This document shows, piece by piece, positions 9,080-17,637 of a stretch of DNA of 64,000 bases (positions are counted from its first letter, which is position 1; every line of letters starts with the position of its first letter). Below the pieces are notes generated by a model. It was given only the letters and a program-made list of their open reading frames with translations. It had not been told where the DNA came from and did no database searches. The translations under genes were made by a program, and so were the position numbers. The DNA comes from DATDIC01 sp963777625 (GTDB lineage Bacteria; Pseudomonadota; Alphaproteobacteria; Acetobacterales; Acetobacteraceae): assembly GCA_963777625.1 (NCBI GenBank), contig CAVZRO010000035.1, forward strand, positions 186,001 through 250,000, written 5' to 3'.

Positions 9080-10542
9080 CTATCGCACCGTCAGCGCCAC
9101 CCGCAGGCCGTTGCCCACATAACGCACGCTGCCGTCGTAGAAATTGCGGCTTGATACGGTAATATCCGATGGTGGATTATTCCATGACCCACCGCGCAGC
9201 ACATGCGTCGTGCAGTTTGGCGCGCGCCAAGCGTCCCCGTCCATTGGAGCACCCTGGTAATACGGATGCCAGCAATCCTCCACCCATTCGGCCACATTGC
9301 CTTCCATGTCGAACAGGCCCCACGGGTTGGGCGGAAAGCTGCCGAGATCGGCCGGACGAGCGCGATCATGAGTGGGTCCGCATCCCTGGCAATCCGCTCG
9401 ACCCGGCTTAAGCTCCTCTCCCCAGCTATAGCGCCCGGTCGTACCAGCCCGCGCCGCATATTCCCATTCGGCCTCGGTCAGCAGGCGATACGGTTTTCCC
9501 GTGGTTTTTTCCAGCCATGCGACATATTGCCTGGAATCATCCCAACTCAGATTGGCCATCGGCCGCTTTTCCGGATCGGGATCCGGCGATGCCGGCCGAT
9601 ACGAACAGCCGCCAGCATCCACACAGGCCTGCCATTCCGCGAGCGAAACTTCAAATTTCGCGATCGCGAAAGGGCGGATATGAACCCGATGGATCGGCCG
9701 CTCGCTGGGATCGGCATTCGATCCCATCGCAAACTCCCCCGCGGGCAGCGTCAGCATCGTCGGGCAATGCGCGCAATCACGAAACTCGCCTTTGCGCGCG
9801 AGTTGCGGAGGTTGCGTGGCGGGGCGGCCCGGCGCGGCGGTCACCGGCGACGGTGCGGCGAGTGCTGGTGGCGGCGGGTCGGCACGGGCGCGGACGCGTG
9901 GGCGCCGGCGGAGGTTTTGGAACATTGGCCGCAGCGGTTGGCGGGGCGGGCGGCGGTGCTGGCACTGGCACTGGCTTTGGCGCTGGCGGCACTGGCACTG
10001 ATGGAGCGGATGCCTGGTTCTGTGCCGTCCGGGTGTTGGCGGGGGCCGCAGGTGAGAGCGAGGGGGGGTGGCGATGCAGCGGGCGGAGGTGCGGCGGGCG
10101 GAGTGGCCGTGGCAACCCGGGGCGGCGTGCCGCCCAGCTTCCGCAAATGGTCGCCGAACACGAAGCCGCTCTTGCCATCCGCCATCACGACCCGCAACCA
10201 CTGGGTACCAGCGACCACACCGGTGACCAACGTCTTCTGCCCGGCTTCCACAATGCCGACGAACGGAGAGCTGGCGCTGGCATCGCTGTGCACGATCGCC
10301 GTGTCAATGACGTCGTACGGCTCTTCAACATCGATGATGGTGGCAATTTCACGCACGCACAGCGTCTGCGCGCTGCGGCCGGTACCGCCCGCCCGCTCGA
10401 GCTGATCCTTGAACGACGGCGCCTTTGCCGTCAGCTCGGCCTGGCACGCTTCATAGGTGGGAAACGAAACGCCCGGCTCCAGATTGGTGAGGTCGCAATT
10501 GGCGGTGGCGCACGCAAGCAGGGCGATTACGAAGCCGGGCAT
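9080..10542 (-). pseudogene. SH3-domain / SUMF1 (formylglycine-generating-enzyme-like) protein, frame broken twice
   Basis: I read this as one gene split by two +1 shifts in low-complexity sequence. The N-terminal part (from 10542) has a short lipoprotein-like start, then a bacterial SH3-type segment (VVMADGKSGFVFGDHLRKL). At the run of seven G at about 10064 the frame changes into a Pro/Ala linker (VPVPPAPKPVPVPAPPPAPP), and near 9900 it changes again into the SUMF1 domain: PAGEFAMGS, LTEAEWEYAARAG, GNVAEWVEDCW, LRGGSWNN. SUMF1 domains are found in formylglycine-generating enzymes and in many secreted proteins of unknown role; the paired active-site Cys of true FGE is not evident. Total length 1463 bases = 487 codons plus 2, as expected for two insertions. 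Role unknown. Confidence 0.65.
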
Positions 10543-10581
10543 GTCATGACCACGGTCGTCGCGGCATACGCGATGAAGAGC

Positions 10582-11146
10582 TCACTCCGGCCGCACATAG
10601 ATTGTAATCTTCTTCGAGTAGAGCGGCGGGTCATGCGGCACGTGATTGCCGTCTGCCATCAAAAGCTGCAGCGTATGTCGGCCGGGCGGCAGCTCGATGA
10701 TCGCTTCCGTCTGGCCACCGCCGAAATGCAGGTGCTGCTTGTCGCTGGGTATCGGCTGATCGAATGGCGGCAGGTCGGTATCGATCAGCAGATGATGATG
10801 GCCGGTGTTCGGAACGAACGTACCCGCCGGCGCCACGCCGAAATTCCGTGTGCCGAACCAGATTTTGAACCGAGTGGAATGGATCACCGTCCCGTTCACC
10901 GGCCAGCCGATATAGACGTACGCATCCTTCGGTGATGTCATGCGCGTGCCCGGAGCCGGCGCGGTCTGTCCGGCCGGCATGGCATGCCCGGGCATTGCAG
11001 GTGCCGGGGCAGCCGTGCCGGAGCGCCGTCGCCGGAGCCGCCGTCGCCGGAGCGGCCGGAGGCGCCGCGGTCTGCGCCCAGGCAGATCCGGCGAGAACAG
11101 AGGCACAAGTCAGCAACAACAGGGCAACGTGCCGGGCATTTTTCAT
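10582..11146 (-). pseudogene. DUF4399 secreted protein, copy 1, frameshift after the signal peptide
   Basis: The frame starting at 11146 gives a good signal peptide (MKNARHVALLLLTCASVLAG, cleavage after AWA) and then an Ala/Pro/Thr stretch. A single extra base near 11030 moves the rest into a frame that carries the DUF4399 domain: TSPKDAYVYIGWPVNG, VPNTGHHHLLIDTDLPP, LPPGRHTLQLLMADG and LYSKKITIYV. The function of DUF4399 is not known; the GHHHLLID motif suggests metal binding. It lies just downstream of its paralogue on the same strand (gap 9 bases), so the pair is a tandem duplication. Confidence 0.72.
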
Positions 11147-11155
11147 GGCACTGTC

Positions 11156-11590
11156 CTATGGCGTTACGATGATGGTGATCTTCTTGGAATAGAGCGGCGG
11201 ATTGGTGGGTATGTGCTGCGCATCACCAAGCAGCAGTTGCAGCGTATGCCGCCCTGGCGGCAGGTCCAGCCGAGCCTCGGTCTGACCGGCACCGAAATGC
11301 AGGTGATTCTTGTCCGCCGGGATCGGCTGATCGAGCGGCGGCAGGTCCGTATCAACCAGCAGATGGTGGTGGCCGGTATTCGGTACATCGACGCCGGCAG
11401 GCGCGATCCCGGCTCCGCTCAGGCCCATGCGGACCCACAGTTTGCCGCCGTGGATCACTGCTCCGTCCGGCGGCCAGATGATATACACCTCCGCATCTTT
11501 CGGCATCGGTTTCGGATCGGCCGATGCCAGTTGCATCAGGCCGCCCCCGATGACGGCGGCAAGAAGCGCAGCGCGCAATGGACGCATCAT
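11156..11590 (-). CDS. DUF4399 secreted protein, copy 2
   Basis: About 144 residues from the ATG pair at 11587/11590, which follows GGGAGGG; the open frame extends upstream to 11665 without a plausible start. A signal peptide (MMRPLRAALLAAVIGGGLM, cleavage after ASA) is followed by the complete DUF4399 domain: PKDAEVYIIWPPDG, VPNTGHHHLLVDTDLPP, QPIPADKNHLHFGAGQTEA, LPPGRHTLQLLLGDA, LYSKKITIIV. Closely related to the neighbouring copy along its whole length. Probably periplasmic; function unknown. Confidence 0.85.
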   Translation of the reverse strand: MMRPLRAALLAAVIGGGLMQLASADPKPMPKDAEVYIIWPPDGAVIHGGKLWVRMGLSGAGIAPAGVDVPNTGHHHLLVDTDLPPLDQPIPADKNHLHFGAGQTEARLDLPPGRHTLQLLLGDAQHIPTNPPLYSKKITIIVTP

Positions 11591-12429
11591 CGCCAGCCCT
11601 CCCCGGATCAACGTCCGCCCGCCTGTGCAGCACCGGAACCGACGAAATCCAGCGTAACTGTTCACGAATGGTAGCGAATTGTCAATATTTTGTGTCTTCC
11701 GTCATGACAATCGCTTCAATTCCAACCGACAAGCCGGTGAGAAATGCTCGTGACTGGCAGGAAGGCAGCCAGGACCGCGCACGATGACCGATCGCGCCGC
11801 CCCACCCGCGGCGGCGCGACCGCTCCCACGGAGCGGGCGCCAGCCACCGATCGCACTGGTGCGCGACGGTTTCGATACGTCGCAAGCACGGTTGCAATCA
11901 GGGCGTGTCCTTTCTGCCGGCTTTGCCATGCCTGTTGCGTCCGTTTCGCCCGCGGCACCTGCGCGGCGGCGCGGCGGCTGCCGTTTCAGGTGGAAAAGTG
12001 CGGCAACCGTTGCATCAGCATGTCGCTGTCCACCGCCTCGCCCGACAGCGCCATCACCACGAACGCATTCTCGGCATCGTCACGCCCGAGTGCCCGCACC
12101 GCACCCGCATCCGTAACATCAGCCCGCCGCGGAACCTTCAGCTCGCTGGCATCGCCCGCCCCGATCCGACGCTCAGATGCGGCGACGCCCAGCCCACCGT
12201 GCTCGTGCGCGAACGTTCACCGCGGTTAGTCGGTGCTCGCCAGGCCCAGTCCGGCCAATCATCCGCCGCGAATTGATTTTCACCATCCAATTCCATAAAA
12301 CCAGCAAAGCAGCCGCGCTGCCCGTGCGCTTGACCCCATCCCGCCGGTCGGCGGAGAATAGCCGTAACTGCCCGCCCGGCCGCCGGGGAGCGGACCGGGC
12401 ATTATTGCTGCGCGCATCCAGGAGCGGAC
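11591..12429. other. Long intergenic region with no confirmed gene
   Basis: 839 bases between a minus-strand DUF4399 gene and the molybdenum hydroxylase operon. Several overlapping open frames on the plus strand look like arginine-rich shadows. On the minus strand, 11986-12225 reads as a coding-like C-terminus (for example ALGRDDAENAFVVMALSGEA, ending in a stop at 11986), but it has no start and I recognise no family; it may be debris of a lost gene. Confidence 0.4.
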
Positions 12430-13317
12430 ATGCCAAGCCTCAACTATGCCTCACCGACGACGGTCAATGAAGCCGTCGCACTGCTGGCCGGAGCCTCCGG
12501 CCAGACCAAACTGATGTCCGGCGGAACCGATCTTCTGGTCCAGCTCCGGTCTGGCCGGGCCAAGCCCGATCTGATCGTCGATACCAAGAAAATTCCCGGC
12601 ATCATGGGCATCCGGCAGGAAGCCGGCGGCTTCGTCATCGGCGCCGCCACGCCCGGCGCGGTGATCGAGGCCAATGCCGACCTCAAGCGTATCTGGCCCG
12701 GCATCGTCGAGGCCATGGACCTGATCGGCTCGACCCAGATCCAGGGCCGCGCCAGCCTGGCCGGAAATCTGTGCAACGCCTCGCCGGCGGCCGACAGCGT
12801 CCCGGCCATGATCGCGGCCGGTGTCACCGCCGTGATCGTCGGATCGAACGGCGGGCGCGAGGTTCCGGTCGAAGACGTGATTGTCGGCCCCGGCCGTACC
12901 TCGCTCGCCAAGGACGAATTCATCCTGGAATTCCACCTGCCCCAGCAGGCACCGCGTACCGGTGACGCCTATCTGCGGTTTATTCCCCGCACGGAAATGG
13001 ACATCGCCGTGGTCGGCTGCGGCGTCTGCCTCACGCTCGACGCCGGCGGCATCTGCACCGCCGCGAAAGTCGTGCTCGGCGCCGTCGCGCCCACGCCGCT
13101 TGTGGTCAAGGCCGCTGCCGACGCGCTGATCGGCCACAAACTGGACGCCGCCACGCTGGCCAGGCTGGACGCTGCCGCGCAATCGATCTGCAAGCCGATC
13201 AACGACAAGCGCGGCACCATCGAATATCGCACCAAGGTCGCCGGCGTGCTCGCGCGCCGCACCGCGGCCATCGCATTCCAACGCGCACAAGGCATCGCGC
13301 CAGTAAAGGCCCACTGA
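12430..13317 (+). CDS. Molybdenum hydroxylase FAD-binding (medium) subunit
   Basis: 295 residues of the CoxM/XdhB type. FAD-binding motifs are present: SGGTDLLVQLRSG (about 31-43) and AGNLCNASPAADS (about 114-126). It passes electrons from the iron-sulfur subunit to an acceptor. First of three genes in the order FAD, [2Fe-2S], Mo, with gaps of 4 and -4 bases, hence one operon. The substrate is not evident: the family includes xanthine dehydrogenases, aldehyde oxidoreductases and CO dehydrogenases. Confidence 0.9.
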   Translation: MPSLNYASPTTVNEAVALLAGASGQTKLMSGGTDLLVQLRSGRAKPDLIVDTKKIPGIMGIRQEAGGFVIGAATPGAVIEANADLKRIWPGIVEAMDLIGSTQIQGRASLAGNLCNASPAADSVPAMIAAGVTAVIVGSNGGREVPVEDVIVGPGRTSLAKDEFILEFHLPQQAPRTGDAYLRFIPRTEMDIAVVGCGVCLTLDAGGICTAAKVVLGAVAPTPLVVKAAADALIGHKLDAATLARLDAAAQSICKPINDKRGTIEYRTKVAGVLARRTAAIAFQRAQGIAPVKAH

Positions 13318-13321
13318 CAGC

Positions 13322-13807
13322 ATGAGCAAGCATCATATCACCACCACCATCAACGGAGAGCCGGTGGAATTCCTGTGCGAACCGCAGGAAACCATGCTCG
13401 ACGTTCTGCGCAACACACTCAATCTCACCGGCAGCAAGGAAGGCTGCGCGTCCGGCGATTGCGGCGCCTGCAGCATCATCTGCGACGGCAAGCTGATGTG
13501 CTCCTGCCTGATGCTGGGCGTGGAGGCCGGCGGCCACGAAATCATTACCATCGAGGGCGTCGCCAATGGCGACGAGCTGCACCCCGTGCAGCGCAAATTC
13601 CTGGAGCACGCCGCTCTGCAGTGCGGATTCTGCACGCCGGGGCTGATCGTCGCCTCCAAGGCGCTGCTCGACGAGAACCCCAACCCGACCGAGGAAGAGG
13701 CACGCTACTGGCTGGCCGGCAATCTGTGCCGTTGCACCGGATACGACAAGGTCATCCGCGCCGTCATGGACGCCGCCGCCGAAATGCGAGGAGAAGTCGC
13801 AGCATGA
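13322..13807 (+). CDS. Molybdenum hydroxylase [2Fe-2S] (small) subunit
   Basis: 161 residues. The plant-type cluster is bound by CASGDCGACSIIC (about 42-54) and a further Cys; the second cluster by CGFCTPG and the C-terminal NLCRCTGY pair. All eight cysteines expected of the family are visible. It carries electrons between the molybdenum centre and FAD. Its stop overlaps the start of the large subunit (ATGA). Confidence 0.92.
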   Translation: MSKHHITTTINGEPVEFLCEPQETMLDVLRNTLNLTGSKEGCASGDCGACSIICDGKLMCSCLMLGVEAGGHEIITIEGVANGDELHPVQRKFLEHAALQCGFCTPGLIVASKALLDENPNPTEEEARYWLAGNLCRCTGYDKVIRAVMDAAAEMRGEVAA

Positions 13808-16104
13808 ATTACATCGTCTCGAAGCCCGAGCTGAAAGTCGTCGGCACCCGCCCGGTGCGCCCCGATGGCGTGGACAAGGTGACCGGCCGCGCCACCTTCG
13901 GCGCCGACATGGTGCTGCCCGGCATGGTGTGGGGCAAGGTGAAACGCAGCCCCCACGCGCACGCCCGCATCGTCTCGATCGATACATCCAAGGCGCTCAA
14001 GCTGCCCGGCGTAAAGGCGGTGATCACCGCCGAGGACTTCCCGAACATCGCCAGCGAGGAAGCCTTCGTCGGCGAAGGGCCGATGAACTTCCGCGACCTG
14101 TCGCGCAACTGCATCGCCCGCGACAAGGCGCTGTATGAAGGCCACGCCGTCGCCGCCGTCGCCGCGATCAGCCAGGCCGTTGCGGACCAGGCGCTCGACC
14201 TCATCGACGTCACCTACGAGGTCCTGCCGCACGTCATCGACGTCGAGCAGGCGATGCAGCCCGACGCGCCGATCCTGCACGACGACCTGTTCACCGCCAA
14301 TGTTGAGCCGAAGCCGACGAAGGCATCGAACGTCTCCAAGCGGGTCTATTTCACCAAGGGCGACGCTGCCCAGGCATTCGCGTCGGCCGATGTCGTCGTC
14401 GAAGGACGCTATACCACCGCGCCCGTCCACCAGGCCTATCTCGAGCCGCACGCCTGCGTCGTGCAGGTCGCCTCGGACGGCCAGGCCATCGTGTACAGTT
14501 CCAGCCAGGGTCAGTTCATGGTGCGCGCCTATTGCGCCAAGCTGCTCGGCTGGGACATCGCGAACATCCGCGCCGTCCCGCTGGAGATCGGCGGCGGCTT
14601 CGGCGGCAAGACGCTGGTCTATCTGGAACCGCTGGCCCTCGCGCTCGCCCAAAGGTCCGGCCGGCCGGTGAAGATGCAAATGACCCGGGAGGAAGTATTC
14701 CGCGCCTCCGGCCCCACCTCCGGCACGGTCATCGAAGTGAAGATCGGCGCCAGGCGCGACGGCACCATCGTCGCCGCCAGGGAGGTGCTGAAATACCAAG
14801 CCGGCGCCTTCCCCGGCTCGCCGGTACAACCCGGCTGCATGTGCGGCTTCGCCATGTACGACATCGCCAACGTGGAGGTGATCGGCTACGACGTCGTCTC
14901 CAACCGTCCGAAGGTCGCCGCCTACCGCGCCCCCGGCGCGCCGATGTCGTCCTACGCGGTGGAAAGCGCCCTTGATGACCTCGCCCGCAAGCTGGGCATC
15001 GATCCGATCGTGCTGCGCGAACAGAACGGCGCGCGCGAGGGCACCAAGACGCATTACGGTCCGACCCACCACAACATCGGCTTCCTCCAGACGCTGGAGG
15101 CGGCGAAGCAGAGCGAGCACTGGAAGACCCCGCTGAAGGCCCGCAACGGCGGCGCGGTCGGCCGCGGGATCGCCTGCGGCTTCTGGTTCAATATCGGCGG
15201 CGAATCCTCGGGCGCAGTCCATGTCAACGAGGACGGCAGCGTAAGCGTCGTCTCCGGCAGCCCGGATATCGGCGGCTCGCGCGCCTCGATGGCGATGATG
15301 GCGGCCGAGGTGCTCGGCGTGCCCGTCGATAAGGTGCGTCCGATTGTCGGCGACACCAGCTCGATCGGCTTTACCCATGTCACCGGCGGCAGCCGCGTCA
15401 CCTTCGCGACCGGAATGGCCGTGACGCAGGCCTCCGAGGGCGTCGTCGAGCAGTTGAAGAACCGCGCCGCCCAGATCTGGGAAATCCCGCCCGAGGCGGT
15501 GGACTGGCGCGACGGCAAGGCCTACCCGGCCGGTTCCAACGCGGGTGCCTTCGAGCCGCTGGATCTGGCCGAGATCGCGCTGCGCGCCGGCAAGACCGGC
15601 GGACCGATCAGCTCCGAAGTGTCGCTGAACGCACAAGGCGCCGGCCCCGGTTTCGGTGCGCATATCTGCGACGTGGAGGTGGACCGGGAGACCGGGCAGG
15701 TGACCATCCTGCGCTACACGGCGGTGCAGGATGTCGGCAAGGCGATCCACCCGAGCTATGTGGAAGGCCAGATCCAGGGTGGCGCGGCGCAAGGCATCGG
15801 CTGGGCGTTGAACGAGGAATATATCTACAACGCCAAGGGCCAAATGGAGAATCCGGGCTTCCTGGACTATCGTTGCCCGGTTGCCTCCGACCTGCCGATG
15901 GTCGAGGCCATCATGGTGGAAGTGCCGAACCCCCGCCATCCGTTCGGCGCCCGTGGGGTGGGCGAAGTGCCGATCGTTCCCCCAATGGCGGCAGTTGGTA
16001 ACGCCATCCGCGATGCGATCGGCATCCGCATGACGGACCTGCCGATGTCACCCCCCAAGGTTCGCGCCGCGGTCGACGCGAATGGCGGCCAAAAGGCCGC
16101 CTAG
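13804..16104 (+). CDS. Molybdenum hydroxylase molybdopterin-binding (large) subunit
   Basis: 766 residues. The cofactor-binding motif GGGFGGKT is at about residue 263, AYRAPGAP at about 375, and the catalytic glutamate is Glu721 in ARGVGEVP. The CO dehydrogenase active-site loop (AYRCSFR) is absent, so this is not CoxL; it belongs with the xanthine dehydrogenase/aldehyde or aromatic oxidoreductases. The real start is the ATG at 13804; the open frame that begins at 13375 only reads through the small-subunit gene. Substrate unknown. Confidence 0.9.
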   Translation: MNYIVSKPELKVVGTRPVRPDGVDKVTGRATFGADMVLPGMVWGKVKRSPHAHARIVSIDTSKALKLPGVKAVITAEDFPNIASEEAFVGEGPMNFRDLSRNCIARDKALYEGHAVAAVAAISQAVADQALDLIDVTYEVLPHVIDVEQAMQPDAPILHDDLFTANVEPKPTKASNVSKRVYFTKGDAAQAFASADVVVEGRYTTAPVHQAYLEPHACVVQVASDGQAIVYSSSQGQFMVRAYCAKLLGWDIANIRAVPLEIGGGFGGKTLVYLEPLALALAQRSGRPVKMQMTREEVFRASGPTSGTVIEVKIGARRDGTIVAAREVLKYQAGAFPGSPVQPGCMCGFAMYDIANVEVIGYDVVSNRPKVAAYRAPGAPMSSYAVESALDDLARKLGIDPIVLREQNGAREGTKTHYGPTHHNIGFLQTLEAAKQSEHWKTPLKARNGGAVGRGIACGFWFNIGGESSGAVHVNEDGSVSVVSGSPDIGGSRASMAMMAAEVLGVPVDKVRPIVGDTSSIGFTHVTGGSRVTFATGMAVTQASEGVVEQLKNRAAQIWEIPPEAVDWRDGKAYPAGSNAGAFEPLDLAEIALRAGKTGGPISSEVSLNAQGAGPGFGAHICDVEVDRETGQVTILRYTAVQDVGKAIHPSYVEGQIQGGAAQGIGWALNEEYIYNAKGQMENPGFLDYRCPVASDLPMVEAIMVEVPNPRHPFGARGVGEVPIVPPMAAVGNAIRDAIGIRMTDLPMSPPKVRAAVDANGGQKAA

Positions 16105-16115
16105 CCGATCACGAC

Positions 16116-16140
16116 ACCTCTCCCGCTCCGCGGGAGAGGT
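16116..16140. terminator. Hairpin after the molybdenum hydroxylase operon
   Basis: ACCTCTCCCG and CGGGAGAGGT pair perfectly around a 5-base loop (CTCCG), 12 bases after the large-subunit stop. No T-run follows. The sequence, continuing into GCGGGTGAGGG, is a common dispersed palindrome in alphaproteobacteria and may act as a transcription or mRNA 3' end signal. Confidence 0.55.
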
Positions 16141-16197
16141 CGCCGCGCGCAGCGTGGCGGGTGAGGGTTACCGCGCAATCCCCGGCCAAGGAAGCAA

Positions 16198-16446
16198 GTG
16201 CCCCGCGTAATTTTTTCCGGCACAGCCGCCAACCGCTTCACCGGCGGCCGCACTGAACTCGACGTCTCCGCCACCACCTTCCGCCGTCTCGTGAAGGAAC
16301 TGGACGAGCGTTTCCCTGGCCTGGGCAATCAGGTGGAGGAAGGCATGGCGGTCGTGATCGATGGCGTCATCTATCAGGATGCCTACGGCGCCCCCTTATC
16401 CGAAGGCGCCGAGATCTATCTCATTCCAAAAATCGCCGGCGGGTAG
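16198..16446 (+). CDS. MoaD/ThiS-family small sulfur-carrier-like protein
   Basis: 82 residues from a GTG at 16198. It has the beta-grasp pattern of MoaD: an N-terminal strand, LDERFPGL, VVIDGVIYQDAYGAPL, and a C-terminal Gly-Gly (PKIAGG) that in the family is adenylated and thiocarboxylated. MoaD supplies sulfur for molybdopterin dithiolene. Its position about 90 bases after a molybdenum enzyme operon suggests a dedicated cofactor role (inference); sulfur carriers for other routes share the same fold. Confidence 0.75.
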   Translation: MPRVIFSGTAANRFTGGRTELDVSATTFRRLVKELDERFPGLGNQVEEGMAVVIDGVIYQDAYGAPLSEGAEIYLIPKIAGG

Positions 16447-16465
16447 GAAGCGCGCCTGCTACCTC

Positions 16466-16546
16466 GCCCGCCGCCTTGAGAGCTGCGCGCTGGATTGTGA
16501 GATCCTGGTCGAGAGTGCTGACGCGTGCGTAACCGTAGAAGGCCAT
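16466..16546 (-). pseudogene. N-terminal remnant of a serine recombinase (resolvase/invertase)
   Basis: Minus-strand codons from ATG 16546 read MAFYGYARVSTLDQDLTIQR and then AALKAAG, the start of a Tn3-type resolvase/Pin invertase with the catalytic serine in YARVST. After 27 residues the similarity stops and an unrelated tail runs to 16421 inside moaD. Beside it, at 16556-16590, are GGGTCTAGACCC and the hairpin TGGAACG-CTAC-CGTTCCA. A scar of a mobile element. Confidence 0.75.
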
Positions 16547-16695
16547 TTTGTTCCGAAAGGGTCTAGACCCTGGAACGCTACCGTTCCAGAATGCCAGAAG
16601 CAACCCTAACGGCACGCAGAACGTGTCCCATGCTACCGTTCCGCAAAGGTCTACCCTAGCAGCACGGCAAAGCGCGCGCGCAAGAAGGATGGAGC

Positions 16696-17559
16696 ATGAT
16701 AGCGGGCAAGCACCAAAGGATTGATCGTGTGCTCGCCTGCAGCCTGTCCTTGCTGGCAGCATCCGCTTTTGGGCCAGGTCGCGCGAAAGCTGACCCGCTT
16801 GATGACGCACGGGCTGCCTCCGAGCGCGGCGATTACGAGACTGCCCAGAGACTATGGCTTGCCCTGGCCGAACAGGGAAACGCCGCGGCAGAGGTGAATC
16901 TCGGCCTCCTCTACTTCAACGGCACCGCTCTCCCTCGAGATTATGCCGCGGCGGCAGAGTGGTTTCGCAAGGCCGCCGAGCAAGGCGATACGGCCGGAGA
17001 GCGGCTGCTCGGTAACCGCTACCAGTTTGGGCAAGGCGTGCCGCAGAGCATGGTCGATGCCGTCGCGTGGTATCGAAAGGCCGCGGAGCAGGGTGATGTC
17101 GAGGCGCAGATCTTCCTCAGCCTAGCGTACAGCAACGGCGTGGGGATCGAACGGAACTACGTTGAGGCTATGAAGTGGCTCCGCGAGGCCGCCGGGCGTG
17201 GGAGCAGCAGAGCCGAAGTGATGATTGCGGGCATGTACGCCGCTGGGCACGGCGTGCCACAGGATGCTGCCGAGGCGTTTGCCTGGTTTCAGAAAGCCGC
17301 AGAACACGGAAACGGCTTGGCCCAAAGCTACCTGGGCGCGATGTACGCGGCCGGGAACGGTGTCCCGCAGGACAACATACAGGCTTACAAGTGGTTCAGC
17401 CTTGCGATGCTCCGATCAACAGATCGGGTCCGTGATCTCCAGGCCTCGCAACGCGCAACCGTAGCCTCCAGAATGACACCGGAACAGATTGCACAGGCGG
17501 AGGAGCTCTTACGGGCTTGGCAGCCCAGTCCGGCATCGGACGCGCCAGGCGCAAAGTGA
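16696..17559 (+). CDS. Secreted Sel1-repeat protein
   Basis: 287 residues. A basic start and a hydrophobic stretch (LACSLSLLAASAFG) look like a signal peptide, cleaved near AKADP. Five Sel1/TPR-like repeats of 36 residues follow from about residue 50 to 230, each ending in WFRKAAEQGD or a close variant (WYRKAAEQGD, WLREAAGRGS, WFQKAAEHGN). Such proteins are periplasmic scaffolds for protein-protein contacts; partners cannot be named from this context. Stands alone after the resolvase scar. Confidence 0.85.
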   Translation: MIAGKHQRIDRVLACSLSLLAASAFGPGRAKADPLDDARAASERGDYETAQRLWLALAEQGNAAAEVNLGLLYFNGTALPRDYAAAAEWFRKAAEQGDTAGERLLGNRYQFGQGVPQSMVDAVAWYRKAAEQGDVEAQIFLSLAYSNGVGIERNYVEAMKWLREAAGRGSSRAEVMIAGMYAAGHGVPQDAAEAFAWFQKAAEHGNGLAQSYLGAMYAAGNGVPQDNIQAYKWFSLAMLRSTDRVRDLQASQRATVASRMTPEQIAQAEELLRAWQPSPASDAPGAK

Positions 17560-17637
17560 GTGGTAACGCCCTCAGTTAGCGTCTTCACTATGTCTCCAAC
17601 TCTCTTGCGCAGCTGAACTGCATTTTCGGTTCCGCTG

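Noticed and set aside
11986..12225. Coding-like minus-strand C-terminus
   Set aside because: No start codon, stops upstream and no family recognised; mentioned in the intergenic entry only.
13705..15939. Very long open frame on the minus strand (744 codons)
   Set aside because: It lies opposite the molybdenum hydroxylase large subunit, which has clear family motifs; the minus frame is only a GC-rich shadow.
13804..16104. Carbon monoxide dehydrogenase large subunit
   Set aside because: The AYRCSFR active-site loop is missing; AYRAPGAP is present.
16116..16140. Part of a CRISPR array or operator
   Set aside because: Single perfect hairpin right after an operon; terminator or repeat is the simpler reading.
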